Assembly (NCBI GenBank): GCA_903813345.2
Contig: CAIIXF020000006.1
Location: 2,110,001 to 2,174,000, forward strand
DNA: 64,000 nt
From: Owenia fusiformis
Lineage: Eukaryota > Annelida > Polychaeta > Sabellida > Oweniidae
Direction of reading: 5' to 3'
Shown here in pieces: positions 51,601 through 62,277 of this stretch. The notes beneath the pieces were generated by a model. That model was given only the letters and a program-made list of their open reading frames with translations, was not told where the DNA came from and did not search any database. Every line of letters begins with the position of its first letter. Position 1 is the first letter of the stretch. The position numbers and the translations under genes are program-made.

Positions 51601-54600
51601 TGAAATCAATATCGGTTATGGATCAACTTCAAAAGAACATGACGTCAAATTGAGAGAAATGGCCAATGGTAGGTTCTCAATATCGTCATGGATCAACTTA
51701 TGAAGAGCAGGTCAAATTAAGGGAAATGGCCAATGGTAGGTAATCAATATCGTCATGGATCAACTTCAAAAGAACATGACGTCAAATTGAGAGAAATGGC
51801 CAATGGTAGGTAATCAATATCGTCATGGATCAACTTATGAAGAGCAGGTCAAATTGAGGGAAATGACCAATGGTAGGTAATCAATATCGTTATGGATCAA
51901 CTTCTAAAGAACATGACGTCAAATTGAGGGAAATGGCCAATGGTAGGTAGTCAATATCGTTATGGATCAACTTATGAAGAGCACGTCAAAATGAGGGAAA
52001 TGGCCAATGGTATGTAATCAATATCGTAATGGATCAACTTATGAAGATCAGGTCAAATTGAGAGAAATAGCCAAATTAATGCTATGTAATCAGTATCGTT
52101 ATGGATTAACTTATGAAGAGCGGGTCAAATTGAGGGAAATGGCCAATGGTAGGTAATCAATATCATTATGGATCAACTTTTGAAGAGAATGTCAAATTGA
52201 GAGAAATGGCCAATGGTAGGTAATCAATATCGTTACGGATCAATTTATGAAGAGCAGGTCAAATTGAGGGAAATGGACAATGGTAGTTAATCAATATCGT
52301 TATGGATCAACTTATGAAGAGCAGGCCAAATTGAGGGAAATGGCCAATGGTCGGTAATCAATATCGTTATGGATCATCTTATGAAGAGCAGGTCAAATTG
52401 AAAGAAATGGCCAATGTTAAGTTATCGATATCTTAAGTTCCAAAATGCAAGAGCATCTCGGAGAAATACTATATAATAAATTGAGTAGTATTACAGTCCG
52501 GTTAGACACACAACTTACGTTTCATTCAGGGCATATCAGTCAAACTATCGATGTCCTCTAATACCAAGAACCATTCATAAACACCTGTTCCAACAATGTT
52601 ACATCTTCGACTTCAAATGGAATAATGATGTGAAGGTGAAATAAATACGAATGTGTTATAGGTGTGATGAAACAGACTGATTCCAAAGAAGGAAGTGTTG
52701 GTGTACTGCTTCCACAAGATCACGATGACGAGTCATGTGCAACAGATGATGCAAACAAACGGCCTTGCTTTGCCGCAGGTAAAAATGCAATTCATTATTC
52801 GAAAACACTATCATGTCCCCAATCTACATGACTTCTTGTGTGTCACATTGGAATATTTGTAAAATGTTTAGTTTTATTTTTGCAATTATTGTGATTGCAG
52901 GAGACATTCGGGTAAATGAGCAGCCAGGTCTTGCTAGTATACATACGATTTGGTTAAGAGAACACAACAGGATTGTAACCTCGCTTCGAGCAATGCATAG
53001 TGCCTGGCCAGATGAAATCATATTTCAGGTACCAAATATATTATTCCTTTTATTTACTAGAATAGTACCATCAATAATAATTAATTACATGTACAAACTA
53101 GAGGTGTCAAGTATTAACCGGTTAACCGGTTAACCGCCGATAATGCCTTGACCGGTCTGTGTTTTTATGGGCGGTTAGTTGACCGTGTATAATTCTGTGA
53201 TTTCCCGCGCTTATTTTGCATGCTAATCCGTTTGGTTTTATGGTGTCAGTTTCACGTAAGCTACTCATACATGTCATAAGTCCTATAACTCCTTACAAAC
53301 ATCCAATCAGCAACTTTAATCCCTGCCATATTGCTTTCCCGCGCTTACTTTGCATTTTAATCTGTTTGTTTTTCAAGCGTCAGTTTCATGTGAGCTACTC
53401 ATACATGTGATAGGTCCGATAATTCCTTACAAACATCCAATCAGCAACTTTAATCCCTGCCACATTGCTTTCCCGCGCTTACTTACATAGAATAGAGTAA
53501 AGCTTGACGAACGTAAAAAAACGCCGATATATCATTTTTTCCAATTTGTTTCAACTTTCAAGATCGAAAATGAAGATTTCACTTGAAATTATCAGTTCAA
53601 ATTTCCCGCCGGTTAACCGACTTTAACCGGTAAAACCCCCCGGTTAACCGGTTAATGCTCAAGCGGTTAATTGACACCACTAGTACAAACCATACTGTAA
53701 ACATACAAAAAATTGAACAGTCACTGTTATTAATTTGAAGACTGATTTCTATGATCAAGTCAAGAGTCAGTACAGTAGTAAATGTAAGAGAACGTATTAC
53801 AATATTTTTCCCTTTGTGTGTTTTCAGGAATCCAGGAAAATAGTAGGAGCTCTTCTACAACACATAACTTACAATGAATGGCTTCCGATTATATTGGGGC
53901 AGACAGTGATGGTCCAGAATGGTCTCACTCCATTAACATCCGGGTATTTCAGAGGATATGACGAAGCAATTGATCCAACCATTGCTAACGTGTTTGCCAC
54001 AGCAACGTTCCGGTTTGGACATTCATTAATTGATGATCACCTGGTACGATTAGCTGATATAGCAAATACCTCAGCATCTAACTTCACAAACTTACAACTT
54101 AAGGACACTTTCTTCAACCCTAAATCTGTTTATGATTTTGACAATGGTGGATGCGAGAGCATTCTCAAAGGGCTTGCTAGTCAGGGAGCACAAACCGTGG
54201 ATAGGTTCATCAAGGGTCAATTGACCAATGAGTTGTTCACAGATGGTCACATGAGTCTTGATCTTGCAGCTCTCAATATACAAAGAGGAAGAGATCATGG
54301 TCTGCCAGGTAAGAGAATACTGTAGAATCATTTCAAACACACCATATCCTTTCAAGGAAAGTGATAAACTCTTGTGTTTCTCAAAAGAGATGACATTGTT
54401 TCTGGCTAGAGGTTAGCGTAATGATCTTATACTTTCGGTATCAAACACACAATGTGTGTCATCCTTTACGTGGTCAAATAAGCAACTGATCGACTAGAAT
54501 ATTTGATTGGAATGGGTTATTGTTGTAGGATACAATCTGTGGAGAGAGTACTGCAACCTTCCCCGTGCTACTGCTATTGATGAGCTGGCTGAAATACCAC

Positions 54601-56169
54601 CTGGAATCAGAACTAAACTCGAAAGTATTTATGCGTACGTATAGGACTTTATCAAGACGCATTGCCATAGAAACTAAAATAACACTCAATTAAATAATTC
54701 ATGGATCCATTGGAAAAATCAAAATAATTAGATGCATCTCTTCTTTTATTTACAGACACGTAGATGACATAGATATTTTCACTGGTGGATTGGCAGAGAC
54801 TCGTTTACCGGATGCATTAGTTGGCCCAACATTTGCCTGCATTTTAGCCAAACAGTTCCATGCACTTAAAGTAGGCGATAGGTTCTGGTACGAAAATGAT
54901 CTCAATGACAGTAAATATACCAAATTTACAACAGGTATGAACAATAAATTACTAATATGTTGTCGCTAATGTCAAATATTGAACATGAAAGTTGAATAGA
55001 ATGCTCTTCTAATATGTTTCCGTCGTCGGGCTCTAATGAATAGAGAGATTTCGCAACTTCCTTATTGTTTATAATTCCCGTAGACCGTAAAACACGTATA
55101 ACATATGAAGTGTTTGGTTACGTCATCAATTATTGCGTAGCTCCATACGTCCATAAGTGGGATATTCCTATTATCGTCGTCTTTTCGTAAGAGTATCCCA
55201 CTTATGGACGTAGAGAGTTGCAATAAATAATGACGTTATCAAACGCTTCATAAGTTATACAGGAATAATAAACATGTTAGAATTGAGTTGCGACTAACAT
55301 GGTATATCTGTTTATTGGACATGATGATTGCAATCTCTTCAAAATGTAAACATTGAACCTAAACATCGTTATTTATTGTAGAACAACTGACAGAAATCAG
55401 AAAAGTTACACTCTCCGGAATCCTTTGCCAGAACATGGTTGCTAGTGGAATGCCTCAAAATTCATTCCTGAAGTTATCAACTACGTGAGTAAAGTTATTT
55501 GCTATATGTGGCTCATACAATACTGTACCCCGAATCATTCTGACCAGAAATCACTCACTTATTAAATACACGGGGGTAAAGCAGACCCGATGATGCATGC
55601 AATGAGCTTGCTCGGCGGTATCATGACTGTGTTATGGGTCTTAATGTATAAATGTGCTCGGCGGTAGGTTCAAACAACGCGGATCCTCAAAGCATGTGCT
55701 CATGGTATATTCGTGTTTTAACACCCGTGAAATAGCTGAACAACATCACGGGTGTTTAAGCCACGATGATACCATGAGCACATACTTTGAGGATCCGCGT
55801 TGTTTGAACCTACCGCCGAGCTCACTTATACATCAAGACCCGTTACACAGTCATGATACCGCCGAGCAAGCTCATTGTATCATCGGGTCTGCTTTACCCC
55901 CGTGAACATCATTCAAATCTTTATTCGTTCAATGATAATGAATCATTTCCTCAGTGGAGTTTTTGCGCTTGAGAAATCGAAGTTAATTAGAATGGAATAA
56001 ATATAACGGCATATGTTGAAAAACTGATAACCAGATAATATTGTTATTTGACAGGAATCCTTTCATTGACTGCGACGACATCCCAACAATGGACTTATCC
56101 AAGTGGACAGCTGATCTGCAAGGAATGAGCAATTTAAAAAACGTTAAACCTGGCCAAGGTCGAGGTTGA
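39606..56169 (+). CDS. Secreted animal haem peroxidase (MPO/peroxidasin/ovoperoxidase superfamily)
   Basis: Fifteen exons: 39606-39631, 45214-45389, 45491-45629, 46123-46352, 46725-46895, 47082-47130, 50602-50717, 50960-51061, 52662-52778, 52901-53028, 53828-54308, 54529-54634, 54756-54934, 55382-55484, 56055-56169. Every intron phase agrees; the product is 745 aa. The enzyme oxidises halides or phenols with hydrogen peroxide, outside the cell or in vesicles. The chain starts MRTAFVLLWINLVVVVA (signal peptide), then a pro-like region with basic stretches. The peroxidase domain has MQWGQFLDHDIT (distal His, haem-linking and calcium-binding Asp), the catalytic Arg and haem-linking Glu in GDIRVNEQPGL, WLREHNRI, FRFGHSL (proximal His), LNIQRGRDHGLPGYN and GDRFWYEN. 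The residue after the Glu is Gln rather than the Met that gives MPO its sulfonium link. No Ig, LRR or VWC domains are seen, so it is not a full peroxidasin. The start of the fourth exon (46123) rests on phase matching; an acceptor at 46085 would break the frame. Confidence 0.93.
39652..41320. mobile_element. Foldback element in peroxidase intron 1
   Basis: Outer tips GCAATAAAGACCGAGATTTT and their inverted near-copy at 41292-41320 enclose two inverted arms: about 39695-40190 and 40745-41240. The arms share the GGTACCATCGAATAATTTTG and GGAACGTAACCGGAGC words. The left arm has the latter twice in tandem, the right arm once. The ~550-bp centre has a G-tract and no ORF. A third arm copy occupies 63500-64000. 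Confidence 0.85.
41742..41875. repeat. Inverted CGGCCGGGCGCCG repeat pair
   Basis: GGTCACAAATG...CGGCGCCCGGCCGATTGAGT and ACTCAATCGGCCGGGCGCCG...CAAATGTGACC face each other around a ~30-bp loop, a small MITE-like hairpin in peroxidase intron 1. It shares sequence with 39055-39125. Confidence 0.8.
42014..42407. mobile_element. Nested MITE with GGACGATTCTCGG termini
   Basis: AAGGACGATTCTCGGTTTGG at the left is inverted at the right (CCAAACCGAGAATCGTCCTT). Copy 2 of the host repeat reads straight through at the matching place (about 47205-47215), giving an empty site. Confidence 0.85.
44029..44670. mobile_element. Nested MITE with CAGGGTGTCCCG termini and long arms
   Basis: CAGGGTGTCCCGAAAGTATG and its inverse at the right lie on arms of about 240 bp that are mostly complementary. 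TA flanks both sides. Copy 2 of the host repeat lacks it (about 49285-49293). No transposase is present; Tc1/mariner-type mobilisation is inferred from the TA target and terminal sequence. Confidence 0.9.
47166..49745 (+). repeat. Long interspersed repeat, copy 2 (peroxidase intron 6)
   Basis: Starts near AGTGGCGTAGCAAGGATT and runs parallel to copy 1 with many small differences. It has its own extra ~400-bp block at about 48214-48626, absent from copy 1 and flanked by TATATA-type sequence. Confidence 0.85.
49755..49877. mobile_element. Short hairpin MITE in peroxidase intron 6
   Basis: AATAACGTCATTTCG...GTGAAATATTGGATC is followed by its inverse ...CCAATATTTCACTATATTGC...GAAATGACGTTATT, around a GGTCC-rich loop. 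Confidence 0.85.
51061..52430 (+). repeat. 67-bp minisatellite derived from a peroxidase exon end and its splice donor
   Basis: The final part of exon 50960-51061 (coding YGSTYEEQVKLREMAN) plus its donor GTAGGT and about 15 intron bases is repeated head to tail about 20 more times, 21 units counting the coding one. The period is 67 bp, not a multiple of three. Two main variants alternate (CTTATGAAGAGCAGGTC and CTTCTAAAGAACATGACGTC). Most copies keep the donor-like GGTAGGTAAT or GGTATGTAAT. Confidence 0.95.
53103..53678. mobile_element. hAT-like MITE with GGTGTCAA / TTAACCGG termini
   Basis: GGTGTCAAGTATTAACCGG at the left and CCGGTTAATGCTCAAGCGGT...TTGACACC at the right are inverted, and several GGTTAACCGG words lie near each end. 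The flanks share ACTAG, compatible with a decayed 8-bp target duplication. Inside, a ~120-bp unit (TTCCCGCGCTTA...CAATCAGCAACTTTAATCCC) is duplicated. Confidence 0.75.
53828..54308 (+). CDS. Peroxidase core exon with proximal haem histidine
   Basis: The largest exon of the gene: 160 residues, from ESRKIVGALLQHITYNEWLP to LNIQRGRDHGLP. It includes ANVFATATFRFGHSL with the proximal His, and ends in phase 1 at GTAAGA. Confidence 0.95.
55093..55260. mobile_element. Hairpin MITE in peroxidase intron
   Basis: GTATAACATATGAAGTGTTT...CCATACGTCCATAAGTGGGA is followed by its inverse TCCCACTTATGGACG...AAACGCTTCATAAGTTATAC. Confidence 0.8.
55569..55904. mobile_element. 336-bp nearly perfect palindromic MITE
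   Basis: CACGGGGGTAAAGCAGACCC at the left end is exactly inverted at the right end. Long exact stems continue inward (GAGCTTGCTCGGCGGTATCA; GGTTCAAACAACGCGGATCC) to a small inner hairpin around 55720-55755 (ACACCCGTGA / TCACGGGTGT). Confidence 0.9.
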
Positions 56170-56666
56170 AGAATTCGACTTAAAAGGGATAATGATGAGA
56201 AAGTAGAAGTAGAAGTAGTTATACCATATAAAAAGAGTAGAAAGTGTTTGAAATAAAACAACAAAACGGACAGTTTTGCAATATTTAATGACAGTACAGT
56301 CAAAGTGTGGCGTAATCTAACAAGACCGTTAGCCTCTATATGATTTGCATCGTAATTGTATTTCTATTTTTAACACATTTTAAACTATAATATTGACTAT
56401 AAATTCTCTGCATGGAGCTGGACTAAAACTGTAAAATCCCAAATTGTAATGTGTAATATTTCCAAACAAAATTGAAAATAGAGATTTTGAAAGTAAGAAG
56501 TATGAATACATTGTAAGCCTAACATACAGACAACATAAGCGAGTTGTAATTTCACCATCATGATCTGACACGTACAGGCAATGTCATAGAAAATTCAAAT
56601 CTAAGCAATATGCAACATGATGGACATATATACGTTTTGTTTTGATGTGATGTGTTTATGTTATGC

Positions 56667-56672
56667 AATAAA
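56667..56672 (+). terminator. Candidate polyadenylation signal for the peroxidase gene
   Basis: AATAAA followed by a T-rich stretch, about 500 nt after the stop codon. A closer AATAAA lies at 56252-56257. Confidence 0.5.
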
Positions 56673-57839
56673 GTTTTTATATTTCAAAATGTCATAAAGT
56701 TATGTCATATTTTGTAGACTAAATATATAGTCTGGTTTTGTTTCATAAATCAGATATGGATTTGAACTCATGATTTTATATTACTCCATATTTTATATTC
56801 CATACGTACTTATACCCTACAATTTGCTTCAAAATGGCCATTTTAGTGTAGCGTCAGAGACCCAATTCATGAGAGTGAACTCTTGTTTGAGGATGATGTC
56901 GACATCGGCAGATATGTTGTTTTTCATATCAACAAGTGTTTTGCTGAAATCATCATCAAATATAAGAGGCCAGTCATGATTCATCTTTACTGTTTTCACG
57001 GTGAATAACCGAAATGCTCCTACATGCACGACGGAGCGTTTCATTACTAAATCTAAAAGACGAAAGACGAAACGCTCTGGAATAAGAAAAATGGTCAGCC
57101 GTCAAACGAATTTCGCCGATAATGGGAATAAGAGGTGTGTTACTTATTTATTTATACCATTCGATAGGTGTGATATTCATGTTGAACCTGGATGGCTGTT
57201 GACGTTTGGAGCAATTCGGAAGAGCTGTTCCAAGCAGTATAGTTGTCAAAATTCATAATATACGACGCCAGATACTGTACATCACGGCGTAATTGTCCAT
57301 TTTACCGACAAAAATGCGAAGATTTACGCGATAAATACGCGCAATGCTCCTCAAGTTATTGCAAAAGTTTTAATATTCGTGGAATCTTCTTCGAAAAATT
57401 TCAAGTTTTGTTCAGATTAATGTCCGCTTCAATACAATTCTATATTCAAAAAGATTGTGTCACAATATACAGAATTAGAATCACCAGAAAGTAGACATTT
57501 CAAACACTACCCGTTTTCTTTTTTGTCGCGCTTTTCGGCGCTGCGCTCTCGTTGTCGCACCGTCACTCTAGACTCTTTCACAGAGCCCCTTGTCATATTC
57601 AACTGATATAAACAGACGGGAAAATATTAAGGATTGTTAAATGTATTATTTGTTATTTATCGAATATAACTCGAATATCTAGTTTTATTTAGTTCAAGCA
57701 ATGAATAATAAAGGAGAACGTATAATACCCTAACGGCGTAACGTTTTATTTTGAAAAGGCTTCACCTGGGGTTGCGATGATAAAGTGATGTCTATCTCAA
57801 TATATACTGGTTAAAATTGAATGAAATAAATTGTATATA

Positions 57840-58873
57840 CAGGGTGGGCCAAAAAAATTTGCAACCTTTTTAGAAGGCAAAAAAGTATCATAACATTATG
57901 GTATTGACATGAATTTTTTTTACAGAAACTTAAGGATAGGCATATTTTACCATTCAAATGGTAAATTGTTCATTTGTCCGAGATTTACCATTTTTCCTTG
58001 AAAATCTGCCTTTCTATGATTTTACGTATGTGATCAACAATAACACATTCATTATGTTTACTAAATCTGCTACAATCTTTGATAACTGTTTAACCAATGT
58101 CTAGTACAGGTTTATATCTAGTCACTATGATAATATTGTTACACTGTATTAATTATTTATTAAACAAATGTTCTATGCATCCGCCTTTCACCTTCACAAT
58201 CACATGGAGACTAGAACTGAACTGGTCAATGGCGAAATCCAGCAGTTCTTGTGGTAGTCGTCTCCACTTATCCTGCAGAACTTCTTATAGTTGATCAATA
58301 ATTTGTGGGGTTTAACCATTAACTACAATACACTGCTCCAGGTGCCCCCATGTGTGATAGTCCCAGGGGTTGGTATCTGGTGTATTGGGTGGCCATTCGA
58401 CTCAGGACTAATCTTCTTCAAAAGGAACATCTTTAAAGAATGGGGGCTCTTTCAGCCCCAAGTGATTACATATTCCAGCAGAATAGCGCTACTGCCCATA
58501 GGCCAAAAGTCACTATGGAATATCTGGAGCAAAATACCCCTTGATTCATTAGTCCTGATGAATAGCTGCCCAATACACCACTTTACAAAGATTGCAGCAG
58601 ATTTAGTGAACATAATAAATGTTCTATCCATGATCACATAAAATTATAGAAAATCACATTTTCTAGGAAAATTGGTAAATCTCGGACACATGAACAATTT
58701 ACCATTAATATTCAAACATCTGACAAAAAAAATTGTAGTCAGAATTAGCTGAAGTATTTGAATGATAAAATATGCCTATCCTTAAGTTTCTGTAAAAAAG
58801 TTCATGTCAATACCATAATGTTATGATACTTTTTTACCTTCTAAAAAGGTTGCAAATTTTTTGGCCCACTCTG
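57840..58873. mobile_element. Decayed Tc1/mariner-type transposon
   Basis: Terminal inverted repeats start CAGGGTGGGCCAAAAAAATT and run about 130 bp in two blocks, with TA on both outer sides. The interior holds a dead transposase on the - strand (separate entry). At 1034 bp it is close to full size for this class. Confidence 0.9.
58150..58640 (-). pseudogene. Tc1/mariner transposase fossil
   Basis: The - strand reads EWPPNTPDTNPWDYHTWGHL, the signature around the last catalytic Asp of IS630/Tc1/mariner transposases. FFKDVPFEED precedes it and DKWRRLPQEL and IVKVKGGCIEHLF follow. Stops (in the VVNG-TPQ and QL-EVL regions) and frameshifts make it nonfunctional. Confidence 0.85.
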
Positions 58874-59194
58874 TAGTAAGGGGACTAATTAAAAGAACAT
58901 GTTGAAACATTGAAACGTTTTGAATGTTTATCACTCAATTAGAGATATTTAAGCACAAAAAATGAAACGTAATTTTGTGAATTTTTCACATGGCTTCACT
59001 TCATATTTATTTCAATATATACTTCTTTCAGATTGAATTTTAATCGAAATGAAATATTTTTTGAAAAAATGTAGAATATGATATGCCTTTAAGGAATCAA
59101 AAAAGAATAATTCACCTTTCAAACGATTTAATGTTTAATTGATCAAAATATATATCTTGTTGGTACGAAATTCTGCCTGTCCACACTTTTTGGC

Positions 59195-59498
59195 CAAGGA
59201 GGATTGGCTCCCAGGGTGCAACATCGATATTCTGTCCCATATATGGGCATGTCGTGCTACAAAATTTGAATTCCAACCACCGCCATTTTGTTCACTTCAA
59301 CATTTGAATCGTGAAGTTTGGTTTTATCTCCTAACGAAAAATTCCAAAACTCACAGGAAATGATCGAGATATTGGTTCGAATATTTTGAACTGTTTATTT
59401 TTAATCTATAATCGGTTATAATTTCAGAAAATAACGACATTTCGGCGTTTTCATTGCTGGAAAATATCGACTTCGATTCTGGGAGCCAATCCTCCTTG
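59195..59498. mobile_element. MITE with CAAGGAGGATTGG termini, copy 1
   Basis: The 304-bp element has imperfect ~36-bp inverted ends beginning CAAGGAGGATTGGCTCCCAG. It is flanked by the direct repeat CTTTTTGGC on each side (59186-59194 and 59499-59507), a clear 9-bp target-site duplication, which fits a Mutator-like or related mechanism. Confidence 0.88.
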
Positions 59499-59871
59499 CT
59501 TTTTGGCATAAATATAAGCGTTAAGTTAGCATTGTTATATTATGACGTCATCACACAGAATCTCTTCGTCTTTTTCAAAATGGTGAATTTAAATATTGTG
59601 AAAATTTGAGAAAGATCCGTTTAGATATGAAAAAGTTGTCTTCATTTTTCGTTTAAAATTAAAATCATTTTTCTTCAAAATGTTACAGTCCTACCCGGTT
59701 TTAGCGTAGAAAGCCACATAATACGGCTTGCGTGATTCTCATTTAAAAAGTTCCAAATTAATTGTTTTGAATCCCGATAGGCAAAATACTGTCCATCAAT
59801 GACCTATTTATTCAATAATATTTTTCTGAAACTTTTTTGTATGTCGTAAATCAATGATGGCGACATTAAAT

Positions 59872-60175
59872 CAAGGAGGATTGGCTCCCAGAGTGCAACA
59901 TCGATATTCTGTCCCATATATGGGCATGTCGTGCTACAAAATTTGAATTCCAACGACCGCCATTTTGTTCACTTCAACATTTGAATTGTGAATTTTGGTC
60001 TTATTTCCTAACGAAAAATTCCAAAAACTCACAAGAAATGATCGAGATATTGGTTAGAATATTTTGAACTGTTTATTTTGAATTTATAATCGGTTTTAAT
60101 TTCAGAAAATAACGACATTTCGGCGTTTTCATTGTTGGAAAATATCGACTTCGATTCTGGGAGCCAATCCTCCTT
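59872..60175. mobile_element. MITE with CAAGGAGGATTGG termini, copy 2
   Basis: Same 304-bp length as copy 1 and only scattered differences. Flanked by ATTAAAT on both sides, a 7-bp direct repeat that may be the remnant of a longer duplication. Confidence 0.88.
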
Positions 60176-60279
60176 GATTAAATTATACAATTTAATTTAT
60201 CGAATGACACTTTCAACTTTTATTAACAAGTTTTAAACAAGAACACAAATGTGTACAAAATGTCCCCACCAATGGGTGA

Positions 60280-61110
60280 TCTCATCAAATGGTTATCCCG
60301 AAAATGAGTAGACAAGACTTTACCGACACAATTTGAGGACATGAAATCCAAAATGGGCACCCAGAATGCCATAAAATTAGTTAGTTCTAGATTTTCATAC
60401 TAAGAACCACTCCGTCAAACAGTTAACCAGAAAAAACGTAAACAATACTTTACAGACATGATTTTAGGGTGGAAAATCCAAAATGGCCGCCTTGACATTT
60501 ACCCAGAATCATTTACTAAGAATCATCCCTGAAAATTTGAAATTGATCTACCAAACGGTTCACCTGAAAATGCGTAGACAAGACTTTACTGACAAGATTT
60601 TAGAACGGAAAATCCAAAATGACTGCCTTGACATTTACCCACAATGCCAAAAAACTAATGAGATCTAGATTTTCATACTAAGAATTATCCCTGAAAATTT
60701 TAAATTGATCTACCAAACGGTTCACCTGAAAACGCGTAGACAAGACTTTACTGACAAGATTTTAGGACGGAAAATCCAAAATGGCTGCCTTGACATTTAC
60801 TCAGAATGCCAAAAACTAATTAGATCTAGATTTTCATACTAAGAATCATCCCTGAAAATATGAAATTGATCTACCAAACGCTTCACCAAATGCATAGACA
60901 AGACTTTACAGACAAGATTTTAAGACAGAAAATCCAAAATGGCCGCCTTGACATTTATCCAGAATACCAAAAAACTAATCAGATCTAGATTTTCATACTA
61001 AGAATCATCCCTGAAAATTTGAAATTGATCTACCAAACGGTTCACCTGAAAACGCGTAGACAAGACTATACAAACAAGATTTTAAGACGGAAAAATCCAA
61101 AATGGCCGAC
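60280..61110 (+). repeat. Tandem array of about 160-bp units
   Basis: The words AAATCCAAAATGGCCGCC, TTTTCATACTAAGAATCATC, AAATTGATCTACCAAACGGT and GCGTAGACAAGACTTTAC recur in order, with AATCCAAAATG starts near 60346, 60475, 60611, 60774, 60931 and 61096. Units vary in length (about 130-165 bp). No coding sense. Confidence 0.85.
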
Positions 61111-61479
61111 AATAAAAAAGTGATTATGAGTTTTTGCTGATTTCTTTTTACAAAATTATCACATATAACCACCATTAACAATAACAAAGGCTTTTACAAC
61201 AAAGTACACCTGAAATTATTTATAAAGCTACTAAATAGTTAAAGTATGAAAAATCAAAAACACCATTCAATATGATACAAAGTATTATCGCACGTTAAAT
61301 TTTCTTAAGACATTTAAAATGGCTGCCATGACTGAGCTAAGGTATGAGGTTCCATATCCATCCGCCGACTACATAGTCCATTTAAAAACGCGTGGCATTG
61401 TTCTAAATAACGCCATAGTTGGCTTCTGGGGTACCTAGTATGCCACTATTTGGTATCAAAATAAAGAGGAGGAGTTCAA

Positions 61480-61632
61480 CTTTCATTTGAATTACGAAAA
61501 TAGCGATGTAGGTCAAAAATAGTTCCGACATGAGCATGTTTACTACGCGTTTGCCCGTCATATCAGAATTGAGGAAGTGGTGGCAAACGCGAGTTACAAT
61601 AAATGGACGCTGATATCTCAAAAAGTAACCTG
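61480..61632. repeat. Repeat related to the intron-1 foldback of the first gene
   Basis: TAGGTCAAAAATAGTTCCGACATGAGCATGTTTACTACGCG resembles about 605-645 in the first intron. Confidence 0.6.
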
Positions 61633-62012
61633 ACTCCCTATAATTTGATGTAGATCAATCGAACCCCTATATGAACAGGTACATTTTGATATATAACACT
61701 ATGGGGGGTAAGCGTTTTATAGTTGGTCACGAACGCCATATGTGCAAAGTATTGTTATGAATTTTCGAATTTGGTGTTGGATAACGGTACTCATACCCTA
61801 ACAGGTCCAAAACCTAATCAGATCTAGAATGAAGTGAGCTGAACAAGATGTTAAAGTTTTAAAAGCAACTGTGAAGCATTTTTTCTTAAATTTTGCAGAC
61901 AAGGATTTTAGCATTTGACTTGAAAATGGCCGACAGAAAGTAGGTATCGAGTTAAGTTATCCCGGAAAATTTGAAGGTGATATCTGTAGCGGTTTAGGAG
62001 AAAACTGCCGGA

Positions 62013-62060
62013 CGTACGACGGACGGACGGACGGACAGACAGACGGACGGACGGACGCGC
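62013..62060. repeat. GACG/GACA microsatellite
   Basis: A run of ACGG and ACAG tetranucleotides, with mixed units indicating some decay. It directly follows sequence resembling the GGTTTAGGAGAAAACTGCCG tail often seen before such runs in marine invertebrate repeats (recalled, not searched). Confidence 0.9.
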
Positions 62061-62277
62061 CTAGGCCGACAATATGGCCCCACACTATGTGATGGGGGGG
62101 GTACACCCCAGTTGTCCGAAACCCATTACTCCGAAAAATATAGTCATAATTTACCAGAGAAAGGGGGGACGTACTTAATCTAAGGCCAGTTTCATGCCAT
62201 GTATTTGGCCAAATTAATGGCACGGACGCATTCTGATTCACTTTGAATTGCATCCATTGCATGGCGTTACCAGAATG

